In this document: piece by piece, positions 1 to 8,146 of the stretch
How positions within the stretch are numbered: the first letter of the stretch is position 1
Layout: each line of letters begins with the position of its first letter
Assembly: GCA_942492915.1 (NCBI GenBank)
Contig: OW818662.1
Coordinates: 2,542,001-2,606,000, forward strand
Source of the DNA: Turneriella sp942492915
GTDB lineage: Bacteria; Spirochaetota; Leptospiria; Turneriellales; Turneriellaceae
Direction of reading: 5' to 3'
Length of the DNA stretch: 64,000 bases
Made by a program: the position numbers and the translations under genes
Notes under the pieces: model-generated
Database searches by the model: none
Seen by the model: only the letters and a program-made list of their open reading frames with translations
Told to the model about the DNA's origin: nothing

Positions 1-3000
1 TAAGGTTTGTCACCGCGACGGCTCTGTTCGACGGCCACGACGCATCGATCAATATCATTCGCCGGTTTTTACAGCGCGAAGGCGCTGAAGTTGTGCACCT
101 TGGGCATAACCGTCCCGTGCACGAAGTGGTGATTGCCGCGTTACAAGAAGACGCGGACGCAATAGCCCTGAGTTCTTATCAGGGCGGGCACAACGAATAT
201 TTTCGCTACACGATCGACCTTCTGAAACAGGCCGGCGCCTCTCATATCAAAGTGTTCGGCGGCGGCGGTGGAGTGATTGTCGACAGCGAAATTAAGGACC
301 TGATGGCGTACGGCGTCGAACGCATCTATTCGCCCGACGACGGGCGTACTCTAGGTCTCGAAGGCATGGCGCGCGATATGATTGCCCGTGCAGCGTCAGC
401 CAAGAGGCCACCGATGCAAGGTGGCAATCTGTACGCTAACCACGGGCATTTGTTGTCCCGGCAAATATCATTGATCGAGGCACAGGGGACTGTGAAACCT
501 TCGGTTTCACAGTCCCCTGTGCCGGTACTCGGTTTTACCGGGTCGGGCGGCGCAGGAAAATCGTCGCTTATCGACGAGTTTCTTCGCCGGTTCAAGCTCA
601 TCTACCCTCATTTGCGGCTTGCTCTGCTTTCGGTCGACCCCACACAGCGCAAAACCGGTGGTGCGCTTCTCGGCGACCGACTGCGCCTCAACAGCGTCAA
701 CGACGGTAAAATCTTCATGCGTTCGCTGGCAACGCGCACTGAAAATGCGGCAATCTCGGCGAGCCTCAAAGATATTCTGGCCTTTCTCAGGGGCGAACAA
801 TTCGACCTGATCATCATCGAGTCGGCGGGAATCGGCCAATCAGATACTGCGATCACAGATCTGTGCGACCTTTCGGTATTTGTCATGACTCCCGAATACG
901 GCGCAGCGACGCAGCTCGAGAAAATTGCAATGCTCGATTACGCCGACATGGTGATCATCAACAAGTCAGACCGTGTGCGCGCCGAAGATGCGCTCATTCA
1001 GGTACGTAAACAATTTCGTCGTAATACCGGCCGCCTGAACGAAACCGACGCTGAATTGCCGATCTACCCGACCGTGGCGAACCGTTTCGGCGATACGCTC
1101 GTCGACGACGCCTTCGCTGCTCTCATTTGCAATTTGCAGAGCAAGAAACTGCTGCCAGATTCACTCACCGCGGCCGTGACCCTAGACTCTGCCTCAATCA
1201 AAGACGAGTTTATTCCTGCGAAACGCACACGCTATCTTTCAGAGATCTCAGACGCAGTGCGGGCATACCATTCAACCGCAGATGAACAGGCAAGCATCGC
1301 GCACCGCCTGCAGGCGCTGTACGAGACTCTCGGCGAACTCGGCTATACGCCTTCTGCGGCGCTCGGCGAGCAACTTGAGGCGCCTGCAGACGTTACTGCT
1401 GCGGCAATAACGAACAAGTACAATAGCCTTCTTGCAGATCTGAATCCTCATTTGCTGAAGATGCTCACGGCGCTGCCCAAACTGCGTCACGACTATGGAC
1501 AAGAAAAATTCAGCTACCGGGTACGTGAAAAAGAAGTCACGGTGAATGCCGGAGTAAAATCGCTGTCAGACTCACTGGTCACAAAGGTCACTCCCGCCCC
1601 GTTTAATGACTGGGGCGAACTGACGAAATTTCTTTTGAAGGAAAATATTCCGGGTGAATTTCCCTTCACGGCCGGGGTGTTCCCGTTTAAGCGCGAGGGC
1701 GAAGACCCGACACGCATGTTCGCGGGCGAGGGTTCACCCGAGCGCACGAACCGGCGTTTCCATCTGATTGCGAAGGGTCAGCCTGCCGCAAGGCTTTCTA
1801 CAGCTTTCGACTCGATTACACTCTATGGCGAGAACCCGGCAGAGCGACCCGACATCTTCGGCAAGATCGGCAATGCCGGTGTTTCGATCGCAACCGTCGA
1901 CGACATGAAAAAACTCTACTCGGGTTTTGATCTGTCGGCACCGACGACGAGCGTGTCGATGACCATCAACGGACCGTCGCCGACTATACTCGCCTTTTTC
2001 ATGAATGCGGCGATAGACCAGCAGGTAGAACTTTACCTGCGCGCAGAAGGCAAGCTTGAAGAGGCCACAGCCCGGCTGCGAAAAATCTTCAGCGAACGCA
2101 ATCTGCCGGTTCCCGCTTACCGCGACGCACTACCCGAGAACCACAACGCTCTTGGGCTCGCGCTGCTCGGCACCAGCGGAGACAAACTCGTCGAGCGACA
2201 AGTCTACGACAAGATTGTCGCTAAGACGCTGGCACAGGTGCGCGGGACGGTGCAGGCTGATATTCTCAAAGAAGACCAGGCGCAGAACACCTGCATCTTT
2301 TCGACCGAGTTTTCGCTCAAGGTCATGGGCGACATGCAACAATTCTTTATTGAGAACGATGTCACCAACTTCTATTCGGTGAGCGTGTCGGGCTACCATA
2401 TCGCTGAGGCCGGGGCCAACCCGATCACGCAGGTGGCGTTCACGCTCGCCAACGGCTTCACGCTCGCTGAATATTATCTGAGCCGTGGTATGCAGATCGA
2501 CGCATTCGCACGCAATTTCAGCTTCTTTTTCTCAAATGGTATGGACGTCGAATACGCCGTGATCGGCCGTGTTGCCCGGCGCATCTGGGCAATTGCGATG
2601 CGCAACCTTTATGGCGCGGCCGAAAGATCGCAGAAGCTGAAATACCATATTCAGACGTCTGGCAGAAGCCTGCATGCGCAGGAAATTTCGTTCAACGATA
2701 TACGCACGACGCTGCAGGCGCTCTACGCGATCATGGATAACTGCAACAGCCTGCACACGAACGCATATGACGAAGCCGTGACGACCCCGACGCCAGAATC
2801 GGTGCGGCGCGCAATCGCGATTCAGCTCATCATCAACCGCGAGTTGGGCCTGACGAAAAATGAGAATCCGTTGCAGGGCAGCTACTTTGTGACGCGCCTC
2901 ACCGATCTGGTCGAAGAAGCAATTCTTAAAGAATTCGACAGAATCTCAGACCGGGGTGGAGTTCTTGGCGCGATGGAGACCATGTACCAGCGCAACAAGA

Positions 3001-3335
3001 TTCAGGAAGAGAGTCTCTACTATGAAAAACTCAAGAACTCAGGCGAGCTGCCGATCGTCGGAGTGAACACCTTTCTGAGCGAAGAGACAGAATATTACCA
3101 TGGTGAACTCATGCGCTCGACGGACGACGAGAAACAACGCCAGATCGATTCACTGCAGGCTTTTCATGCACTGCATGCTGCAGAAAGTGCAGATGCACTG
3201 GGTAAACTCAGACAGGTAGCCTTGCGGTCGGGCAATGTTTTTGCAGAATTGATGCAGACCGTGAAGAGCTGTTCGCTCGGTCAAGTTACCGGCGCCCTGT
3301 ATGAAGTGGGTGGTAGTTACAGAAGAAACATGTAA
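1..3335 (+). CDS. icmF: Fused isobutyryl-CoA mutase IcmF (5' end outside window)
   Basis: Adenosylcobalamin-dependent mutase that interconverts isobutyryl-CoA and n-butyryl-CoA, with its G-protein chaperone built in. The frame is open from base 3, so the start lies just left of the window; about 1110 residues are visible, close to the full family length. Order: B12-binding domain (DGHDAS with the cobalt-ligand His at visible residue 12, then a GGGGG loop), a short linker, a MeaI-type GTPase (P-loop GSGGAGKSS) and the large mutase barrel (SVSMTINGP, SVSGYHIAEAGANP, QTSGRSLHAQE). The linker before the P-loop is encoded by a perfect 45-bp palindrome, where I would expect a longer, unrelated linker. 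The domain order is specific to IcmF and differs from MutA/MutB. The family assignment is firm; substrate preference (isobutyryl versus other branched acyl-CoA) is inferred. Confidence 0.93.
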   Translation, partial: RFVTATALFDGHDASINIIRRFLQREGAEVVHLGHNRPVHEVVIAALQEDADAIALSSYQGGHNEYFRYTIDLLKQAGASHIKVFGGGGGVIVDSEIKDLMAYGVERIYSPDDGRTLGLEGMARDMIARAASAKRPPMQGGNLYANHGHLLSRQISLIEAQGTVKPSVSQSPVPVLGFTGSGGAGKSSLIDEFLRRFKLIYPHLRLALLSVDPTQRKTGGALLGDRLRLNSVNDGKIFMRSLATRTENAAISASLKDILAFLRGEQFDLIIIESAGIGQSDTAITDLCDLSVFVMTPEYGAATQLEKIAMLDYADMVIINKSDRVRAEDALIQVRKQFRRNTGRLNETDAELPIYPTVANRFGDTLVDDAFAALICNLQSKKLLPDSLTAAVTLDSASIKDEFIPAKRTRYLSEISDAVRAYHSTADEQASIAHRLQALYETLGELGYTPSAALGEQLEAPADVTAAAITNKYNSLLADLNPHLLKMLTALPKLRHDYGQEKFSYRVREKEVTVNAGVKSLSDSLVTKVTPAPFNDWGELTKFLLKENIPGEFPFTAGVFPFKREGEDPTRMFAGEGSPERTNRRFHLIAKGQPAARLSTAFDSITLYGENPAERPDIFGKIGNAGVSIATVDDMKKLYSGFDLSAPTTSVSMTINGPSPTILAFFMNAAIDQQVELYLRAEGKLEEATARLRKIFSERNLPVPAYRDALPENHNALGLALLGTSGDKLVERQVYDKIVAKTLAQVRGTVQADILKEDQAQNTCIFSTEFSLKVMGDMQQFFIENDVTNFYSVSVSGYHIAEAGANPITQVAFTLANGFTLAEYYLSRGMQIDAFARNFSFFFSNGMDVEYAVIGRVARRIWAIAMRNLYGAAERSQKLKYHIQTSGRSLHAQEISFNDIRTTLQALYAIMDNCNSLHTNAYDEAVTTPTPESVRRAIAIQLIINRELGLTKNENPLQGSYFVTRLTDLVEEAILKEFDRISDRGGVLGAMETMYQRNKIQEESLYYEKLKNSGELPIVGVNTFLSEETEYYHGELMRSTDDEKQRQIDSLQAFHALHAAESADALGKLRQVALRSGNVFAELMQTVKSCSLGQVTGALYEVGGSYRRNM
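479..523. repeat. Perfect 45-bp palindrome inside icmF
   Basis: Two perfectly complementary 21-base arms (479-499 and 503-523) flank a three-base loop TTC. It lies in frame in the inter-domain linker of IcmF and encodes the peptide EAQGTVKPSVSQSPVP. In mRNA it would form a very stable hairpin within an open frame. It resembles in-frame palindromic insertions such as rickettsial palindromic elements in concept, but I see no second copy of this sequence in the window. Confidence 0.9.
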
Positions 3336-3346
3336 TCACTGCTGCA

Positions 3347-3368
3347 GCTATGGGCTTAAGCCAGTAGC
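3347..3368. repeat. Imperfect inverted repeat after icmF
   Basis: Eleven-base arms with two mismatches around a perfect GGCTTAAGCC core, between the convergent icmF and HATPase genes. A run of seven A follows on the plus strand, so it is not a classical intrinsic terminator for icmF. The core resembles the GGGCTTAAGCCC palindrome at 24.3 kb. Confidence 0.45.
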
Positions 3369-3377
3369 AAAAAAACA

Positions 3378-4106
3378 CTACACGCTCAACACCAGCTCAG
3401 CGTTTGATTCAGTAATAAATCTCTGGCGGTTTGGCTGGTAGTCTGATGAGAGTGGAAACTCCACACGCGCGAGCGTCTTCTCGCGATAGTCTGAACGGAT
3501 GGTAAAGAGATGCGGATCGATATCCTGTGCTTTGAGCATCATCGTCACGAGCACAATTCCCATGCCGGCACCTTCTGAACTATCGCCGCCTTCCATATAG
3601 AATTGCGCGATATCGTCGTAGCGCATCGCAGTGTGGAATTTTTCACGGATTCGCTTGTCTTCTTTCGGGCTGATGGGGCGATTATTCATCACTTCAACGA
3701 TCAGACGCTCACGATTAAAATCAAAGAAAATGTCGACATACAGACGGCGCTCTTTGGACTTTTTGCCATATTCGAGCACCCATTGCTCGTTTAGCTGCTG
3801 CTTGAACAGGTCCATACCGCGGTCATATTCGACCTCGTTTTCACCGTCAATTTTCTCGTCTTCAAAGAGAATGCGCTTGAAATTCGCCTTCGCGCCGTTC
3901 AAAGAAAGTTCTTTTACGGAGGTGTACACGGGGCCAATCATGTCTATTCGTCCGTATTTTGTCAGTATCTGCTCGACGATGTAACCCAGGCCTGCTTCGG
4001 TAGCTGATATCACCGCATAAGCGCGTATGCGCACGAGGTGTTCGTTCGCGATTGCCGCATCGATAGCCGCTTTTAGCTTCGGTTCAATGGGTGGGGTTTC
4101 TCTCAT
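3378..4106 (-). CDS. Orphan HATPase_c (GHKL) protein
   Basis: A 242-residue protein with a histidine-kinase/anti-sigma-type ATP-binding fold but no HisKA dimerisation helix and no sensor domain. The N-box is ELSLNGAKANFKR (around residues 67-79) and the glycine-rich lid is GDSSEGAGMGIVLV (around 174-187). A central insert of charged residues separates them. No membrane segment or signal peptide, so it is cytoplasmic. Stand-alone HATPases often act as serine kinases of STAS proteins in partner-switching pathways. STAS and SpoIIE proteins occur elsewhere in this window, but no partner is adjacent. The ATPase fold is well supported; the partner and the reaction are unknown. Confidence 0.72.
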   Translation of the reverse strand: MRETPPIEPKLKAAIDAAIANEHLVRIRAYAVISATEAGLGYIVEQILTKYGRIDMIGPVYTSVKELSLNGAKANFKRILFEDEKIDGENEVEYDRGMDLFKQQLNEQWVLEYGKKSKERRLYVDIFFDFNRERLIVEVMNNRPISPKEDKRIREKFHTAMRYDDIAQFYMEGGDSSEGAGMGIVLVTMMLKAQDIDPHLFTIRSDYREKTLARVEFPLSSDYQPNRQRFITESNAELVLSV

Positions 4107-4178
4107 TTTATGCGCCCTTTAAACAGACCGCATTGTTATTTTTTTTGACCTCATGTCAATACTTTGCAAAATCGCTGT

Positions 4179-4661
4179 ATGGCCGATGCCAAAAAACCCG
4201 ATCAAGGCGAGAATACACAATATTCTGAGAACGAAGTGCTCGCGCGCATTGAGAGCATTCTGCGCTTCACCACCGACGAGCTGGCCAATTCAGAAGTACG
4301 CGCACAAGCTTTCGAGAAACTCACCGAATTCGAGGCGCAGCTGCTGTACCAACAGAGGAACATAAGTTCGGCTCTCGAAAACGTACAAAAATACCGCGAC
4401 GAAATTGAAAAAGAATGGCATAAAGAAAAGCAGGTGCGTGAAAACACACTCGATCTGATGGCACAGCGCATGAAAGACCTGCACCAGACTTTACGCGCAC
4501 AGGAATACCTGCTCGACTACGCCGCGAGTGAGCAGAAATTCTTGCGTGAACTGCTCGTACAATTGCACAACAAGAAATCATTAAACGAGCATGACGTCGA
4601 AAAGGTTTTGGCCGGGCATGAGCAGCTGCTCGCTGAAATCAGCCGCAAAGCAAAAAAATAA
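4179..4661 (+). CDS. Hypothetical coiled-coil protein
   Basis: About 160 residues, strongly charged and predicted helical almost throughout, with heptad-like spacing from roughly residue 35 to the end. No signal peptide or membrane span and no recognised domain. It ends six bases before pgpH, so the two are probably co-transcribed and it may be an accessory of that phosphodiesterase or of the envelope. I chose the ATG giving MADAKKPDQ; an in-frame TTG five codons upstream is possible. Neither start has a convincing Shine-Dalgarno sequence. Function not recognised. Confidence 0.65.
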   Translation: MADAKKPDQGENTQYSENEVLARIESILRFTTDELANSEVRAQAFEKLTEFEAQLLYQQRNISSALENVQKYRDEIEKEWHKEKQVRENTLDLMAQRMKDLHQTLRAQEYLLDYAASEQKFLRELLVQLHNKKSLNEHDVEKVLAGHEQLLAEISRKAKK

Positions 4662-4667
4662 CCCCGT

Positions 4668-7088
4668 ATGAACCAACCCGGCCCCTACCAAAAATTGAGG
4701 GCGCTGGGCGTTCAACTCAACCAATACCTCGCGGCGCCGCGAGCCTTTAACGAAATCAAACGAGTCACATTGCTCTCGTATGGCGCGACGCTCATCATGT
4801 CGGTGTTGATGCTGTCGCTTCCGCTGATGCAGAAGCTGCCGCACTTTTCGCAGGGCGACATCGCCACTGCAGACCTCAAGGCGCAGATGGACCTGAGGAT
4901 TGCCGACGATGCTGAAACCGAGCGTCTGAAGAAGTCGGCTTTTGAACGTGAACGACCGGCATTTGACCGGGATTATTCGGCTCACGAAAAGCTTCTGCAG
5001 CAACTGCATACTGAATTTACATGGATTGCCCGCACCGTGAACGAAAGTAATGGGCTTTCCCTGGCTGAACGCCGTGAGTTGATCATCGGTCGCATGCCTT
5101 TTCTCGAAGACACGCGCTTTCGCGCGAGTGACATCAACGGGCTCTTTCGCGAAAAAAAGATTGCGCTCATCGAATCGCGCGCAATGCAGCTCGCGGAAAA
5201 GGCCTTTCAGGAAAACGGATTTCTCGCCAGGCCGCTCGATACGCGCACGCTGAATGAAGTGATTGAAAAAGGTGCACAGGTGCGAACGATCAATTATCCG
5301 CGCGAGCTCGCAGACGTTGTCTGGGGAGCCGAACAGCTGCAGGCTCCCGAGGCGGCGGTTCGGCTCATCGTGCGCGAAAGCCAGCTTAAAGACGCCGAAC
5401 TTGCACCGGGTACGCTCAGAATCATCATCACGCGTATCAAGCAGTTGCAGCGCGCAATGCCTTCTCTCGTTTACAATCCGCAATATACTCTCTTAAGGCG
5501 CAATCAGGCAGCGGAAAAAATCACTCCGGTTTACCGTCCTGTCAAACGCGGGTCAACCCTGCTGCGCGCCGGCGATGTCATCGATCAGGAGAACCTGCGC
5601 CTACTTGAGCAGGTGCGCGAAAACCATCGGCGCCGAAACGGATCGCAGATACTGGGTATTTTGCTGATCATGGGCGTACTTGCTGTGTCGTTGTCGTATT
5701 TTACCTTTCGGTTTGCATTTGAGCAGGTACGCGACTATGGTTCGCACTTTATTCTGCACGGCTTGTTTTGGTTTATTTTTGCTGTCGGGCTCATTGTCAT
5801 GAAGCTGAATCCGCTCAGGCAGTATGAAATCAGTTTTGTATTGTTTGTCCCGTTTGGTTTTTTTGGAATTCTAACCGGACAATTTTTCGGCGCGCGCATT
5901 GCTCTTTCGGCGGGCATTTATCTTTCGATCTTCTTCTACATACTCACCGGCTTCGACAACCAGAGCCTGATGCTCGCTCTCACCTCGGCAATTGCGGGAC
6001 TCTATGCTTCGACGCGCATGCAAAAGCGCACACAGATGTTCAAGGGAGGCGTAATCATCGCGGTGACCAACTTCATTATCATCACGGGCTTCGAACTGCT
6101 GGCACCCGCGGCCCGCAACTTTGAACTCAAATTCGCTGCAGTAATTACCAACAGCATTCTCGGCATATTGCTCACGCTGGGCCTCTTGCCTTTGATTGAG
6201 TTCTTATTTAATCTGCCGACCCCGTTTCGCCTCATGGAGCTCAATGACTTTAACCATCCGCTGCTGACACGTATGGCAGCGATCGCGCCGTCGACTCATT
6301 CGCACAGCGTGATGCTGGCCAACCTCAGTGAAGCTGCGGTGCGTGCGCTGGGTGGTGACACACTCTTGACTCGCGTCGGCTGTCTGTTTCACGACATCGG
6401 CAAGATGGCGCACCCTGACTTTTATGCCGAGAACCGGCACCTCTATCCCACCTCAGAGGCTTTTAAAAAATTGGGCCCTGTAAAATCTGCTCACATGATT
6501 ACGCGGCACGTTACCGACGGCATCACCATGGCGCGCGAAAGCCGCCTGCCTGAGAAGATTATCAGTTTTATTCCCGAGCACCATGGCACGACAACGATAC
6601 AGTATTTTTACCACAAGGCGCTCGAGCAGGTTAAACCCGGGCAGCCGGCGATATCCCGCAAGGCCTTTCAATATCCGGGGCCGCGCCCGCAAACGCGCGA
6701 GACGGCAGTGGTCATGATCGCCGACAGCGTCGAAGCAGCTTCGCGCACTGCCACTTCGGCGACCAAAGAGGAGTTTGCAGACATCATCGATCGTATAATC
6801 CAGAACAAGATCAGCGAAGAACAATTTCACGAGGCTCCGCTCACACTGGGCGAACTCGCAGTTGTACGCAAAGCGTTTCTCGACGTACTGGTGAGTACCT
6901 ACCACGAACGGCCGCAATACCCGACGATGCAAGAGACTCGGGCGCTTGAGAACCAGACGGCAAAACATTCGGCATCTCCTAAAGGGGAAGTTTCTGTACA
7001 CAACATGCCAAAAACAAGGTCAGTCTCGAAAAAAGCAGCGCGACAGAAGCAAAGGTCGAAGACCGCGGTGCCGCAGCTCATAGACTGA
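4668..7088 (+). CDS. pgpH: PgpH-type 7TM HD-domain c-di-AMP phosphodiesterase
   Basis: An 806-residue membrane protein of the 7TMR-HD family, which hydrolyses cyclic di-AMP. After an N-terminal anchor (about residues 33-53) comes a large extracytoplasmic region to about residue 320, then a block of membrane helices to about 520. The cytoplasmic HD domain follows: HSHSVMLAN near residue 543, FHDIGKMAHP near 573 and the downstream PEHHGT. All HD metal-ligand motifs are present, so it should be active. The last 50 or so residues are basic and low in complexity. It lies between a coiled-coil gene (6 bases) and an S2P-like gene (1 base), suggesting one operon reaching ettA. The family is clear; c-di-AMP as substrate follows from PgpH homologues. 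Confidence 0.9.
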   Translation: MNQPGPYQKLRALGVQLNQYLAAPRAFNEIKRVTLLSYGATLIMSVLMLSLPLMQKLPHFSQGDIATADLKAQMDLRIADDAETERLKKSAFERERPAFDRDYSAHEKLLQQLHTEFTWIARTVNESNGLSLAERRELIIGRMPFLEDTRFRASDINGLFREKKIALIESRAMQLAEKAFQENGFLARPLDTRTLNEVIEKGAQVRTINYPRELADVVWGAEQLQAPEAAVRLIVRESQLKDAELAPGTLRIIITRIKQLQRAMPSLVYNPQYTLLRRNQAAEKITPVYRPVKRGSTLLRAGDVIDQENLRLLEQVRENHRRRNGSQILGILLIMGVLAVSLSYFTFRFAFEQVRDYGSHFILHGLFWFIFAVGLIVMKLNPLRQYEISFVLFVPFGFFGILTGQFFGARIALSAGIYLSIFFYILTGFDNQSLMLALTSAIAGLYASTRMQKRTQMFKGGVIIAVTNFIIITGFELLAPAARNFELKFAAVITNSILGILLTLGLLPLIEFLFNLPTPFRLMELNDFNHPLLTRMAAIAPSTHSHSVMLANLSEAAVRALGGDTLLTRVGCLFHDIGKMAHPDFYAENRHLYPTSEAFKKLGPVKSAHMITRHVTDGITMARESRLPEKIISFIPEHHGTTTIQYFYHKALEQVKPGQPAISRKAFQYPGPRPQTRETAVVMIADSVEAASRTATSATKEEFADIIDRIIQNKISEEQFHEAPLTLGELAVVRKAFLDVLVSTYHERPQYPTMQETRALENQTAKHSASPKGEVSVHNMPKTRSVSKKAARQKQRSKTAVPQLID

Positions 7089-7089
7089 C

Positions 7090-8115
7090 ATGATCAACCG
7101 TATAAAACGCAATTACGCCATTCTGAAAAATGGCATAAACCAGGCAGACCGCGCAACTTTTCGCCGCCATCTGATTCTTTTCATTCTCACAACGTTTACG
7201 GTATTTCTCGCCGGCACCAATTTTTCATCGCGCACTGCAGCCGCAGACAAATACGTCGATGCGGCGATCTATGCAGCGGCGCTCATCGCACTATTGGCTT
7301 CTTATGCAACCACCCGCTACATACAGGCACGCTCTTACGGACTTTACGCCGAGCTGCCACTTTTTATTCCTATGCCGTTGTTTTCGCCGTTCGGCACGTT
7401 CGGTGTTCTCACGAAAACAGCGCATATCGGCGTTCACACGCATGCACTCTTCGATGTCGCCTTCTGGCCGCCCGTAATCAGCTTTGTACTTTCGGTGTTG
7501 ATGCTACTGGCGGGCACCTGGTTCAGCGATGTGGTGCCAGGTAATGCACAATTTGAAAATCCTCTTGCGCTTGTCGCGATCGCACGTGTTATGAAAGAGA
7601 TTCCGCACGGTTACGATCTCGCTGTACACCCGCTGCTCGCCGCAGGTTGGGCAGGTCTTTTTTTTACTGCGATCAATCTTTTTCCCCTTGGCAACCTTTC
7701 GGGCGGTCAAATCGCCTATACGTTGTTCGGCCGACGCCAGCGCGATATCGGCTACGTATTTCTCGGAGGCCTGTTCATTCTGGCGCTCTATTACCCGATG
7801 TGGTTCGGCTTCGTGCTCGGTTTTATTTACCTCGGGGTCGATCACCCAGAACTGCGGCAGGTGCGCAATCCATTGTTTTTCGATATGACGCAACAGACGA
7901 CAAGGCAACCGCTTGACCGCAGGCGGCAGTGGCTCGCCGCGATCTGCGCTGCGATCTTTGTTCTGTCATTTACGATGCGCCCATTCGAGGCGACGGCTGA
8001 AAGGGTCGGCGAGCGCCCTCCGCTGCAAATGGCGCCACCTGATAGTTTTCAACCGGCGCCAAGCCCGCAGACACCGCTTCAACCCGAGACACCAGGCGAA
8101 GATAATTCAATTTAG
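7090..8115 (+). CDS. Site-2-protease (M50) homologue lacking metal ligands
   Basis: A 341-residue multi-span membrane protein clearly related to the EGY/S2P branch of intramembrane metalloproteases. It keeps LPLFIPMP...FGTFG (around 89-104), the AVHPLLAAGWAGL segment (178-190) and NLFPLGNLSGGQ (196-207). The HExxH zinc motif is replaced by YATTR (72-76), so both His and the catalytic Glu are gone. The Asp of the NPxxxLDGG-type motif is Ser204. All three zinc ligands and the catalytic base are missing, so proteolysis is unlikely. A Pro-rich cytoplasmic or periplasmic tail closes the protein. It starts one base after pgpH. A regulatory or binding role, as suggested for plant EGY3, is inference. 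Confidence 0.85.
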   Translation: MINRIKRNYAILKNGINQADRATFRRHLILFILTTFTVFLAGTNFSSRTAAADKYVDAAIYAAALIALLASYATTRYIQARSYGLYAELPLFIPMPLFSPFGTFGVLTKTAHIGVHTHALFDVAFWPPVISFVLSVLMLLAGTWFSDVVPGNAQFENPLALVAIARVMKEIPHGYDLAVHPLLAAGWAGLFFTAINLFPLGNLSGGQIAYTLFGRRQRDIGYVFLGGLFILALYYPMWFGFVLGFIYLGVDHPELRQVRNPLFFDMTQQTTRQPLDRRRQWLAAICAAIFVLSFTMRPFEATAERVGERPPLQMAPPDSFQPAPSPQTPLQPETPGEDNSI

Positions 8116-8146
8116 GAGATTGTTTCTTGTTCTGCGGTGAATCCGC

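Noticed and set aside
1..92. icmF starting at the GTG at position 93
   Set aside because: The frame is open to base 3 and encodes the conserved first strand and DGHDAS cobalamin motif, so the start is outside the window.
4581..5483. 300-codon open frame antisense to pgpH
   Set aside because: Its translation is Arg/His/Cys-rich, has no recognisable domain and lies wholly opposite a conserved coding region with typical codon use.
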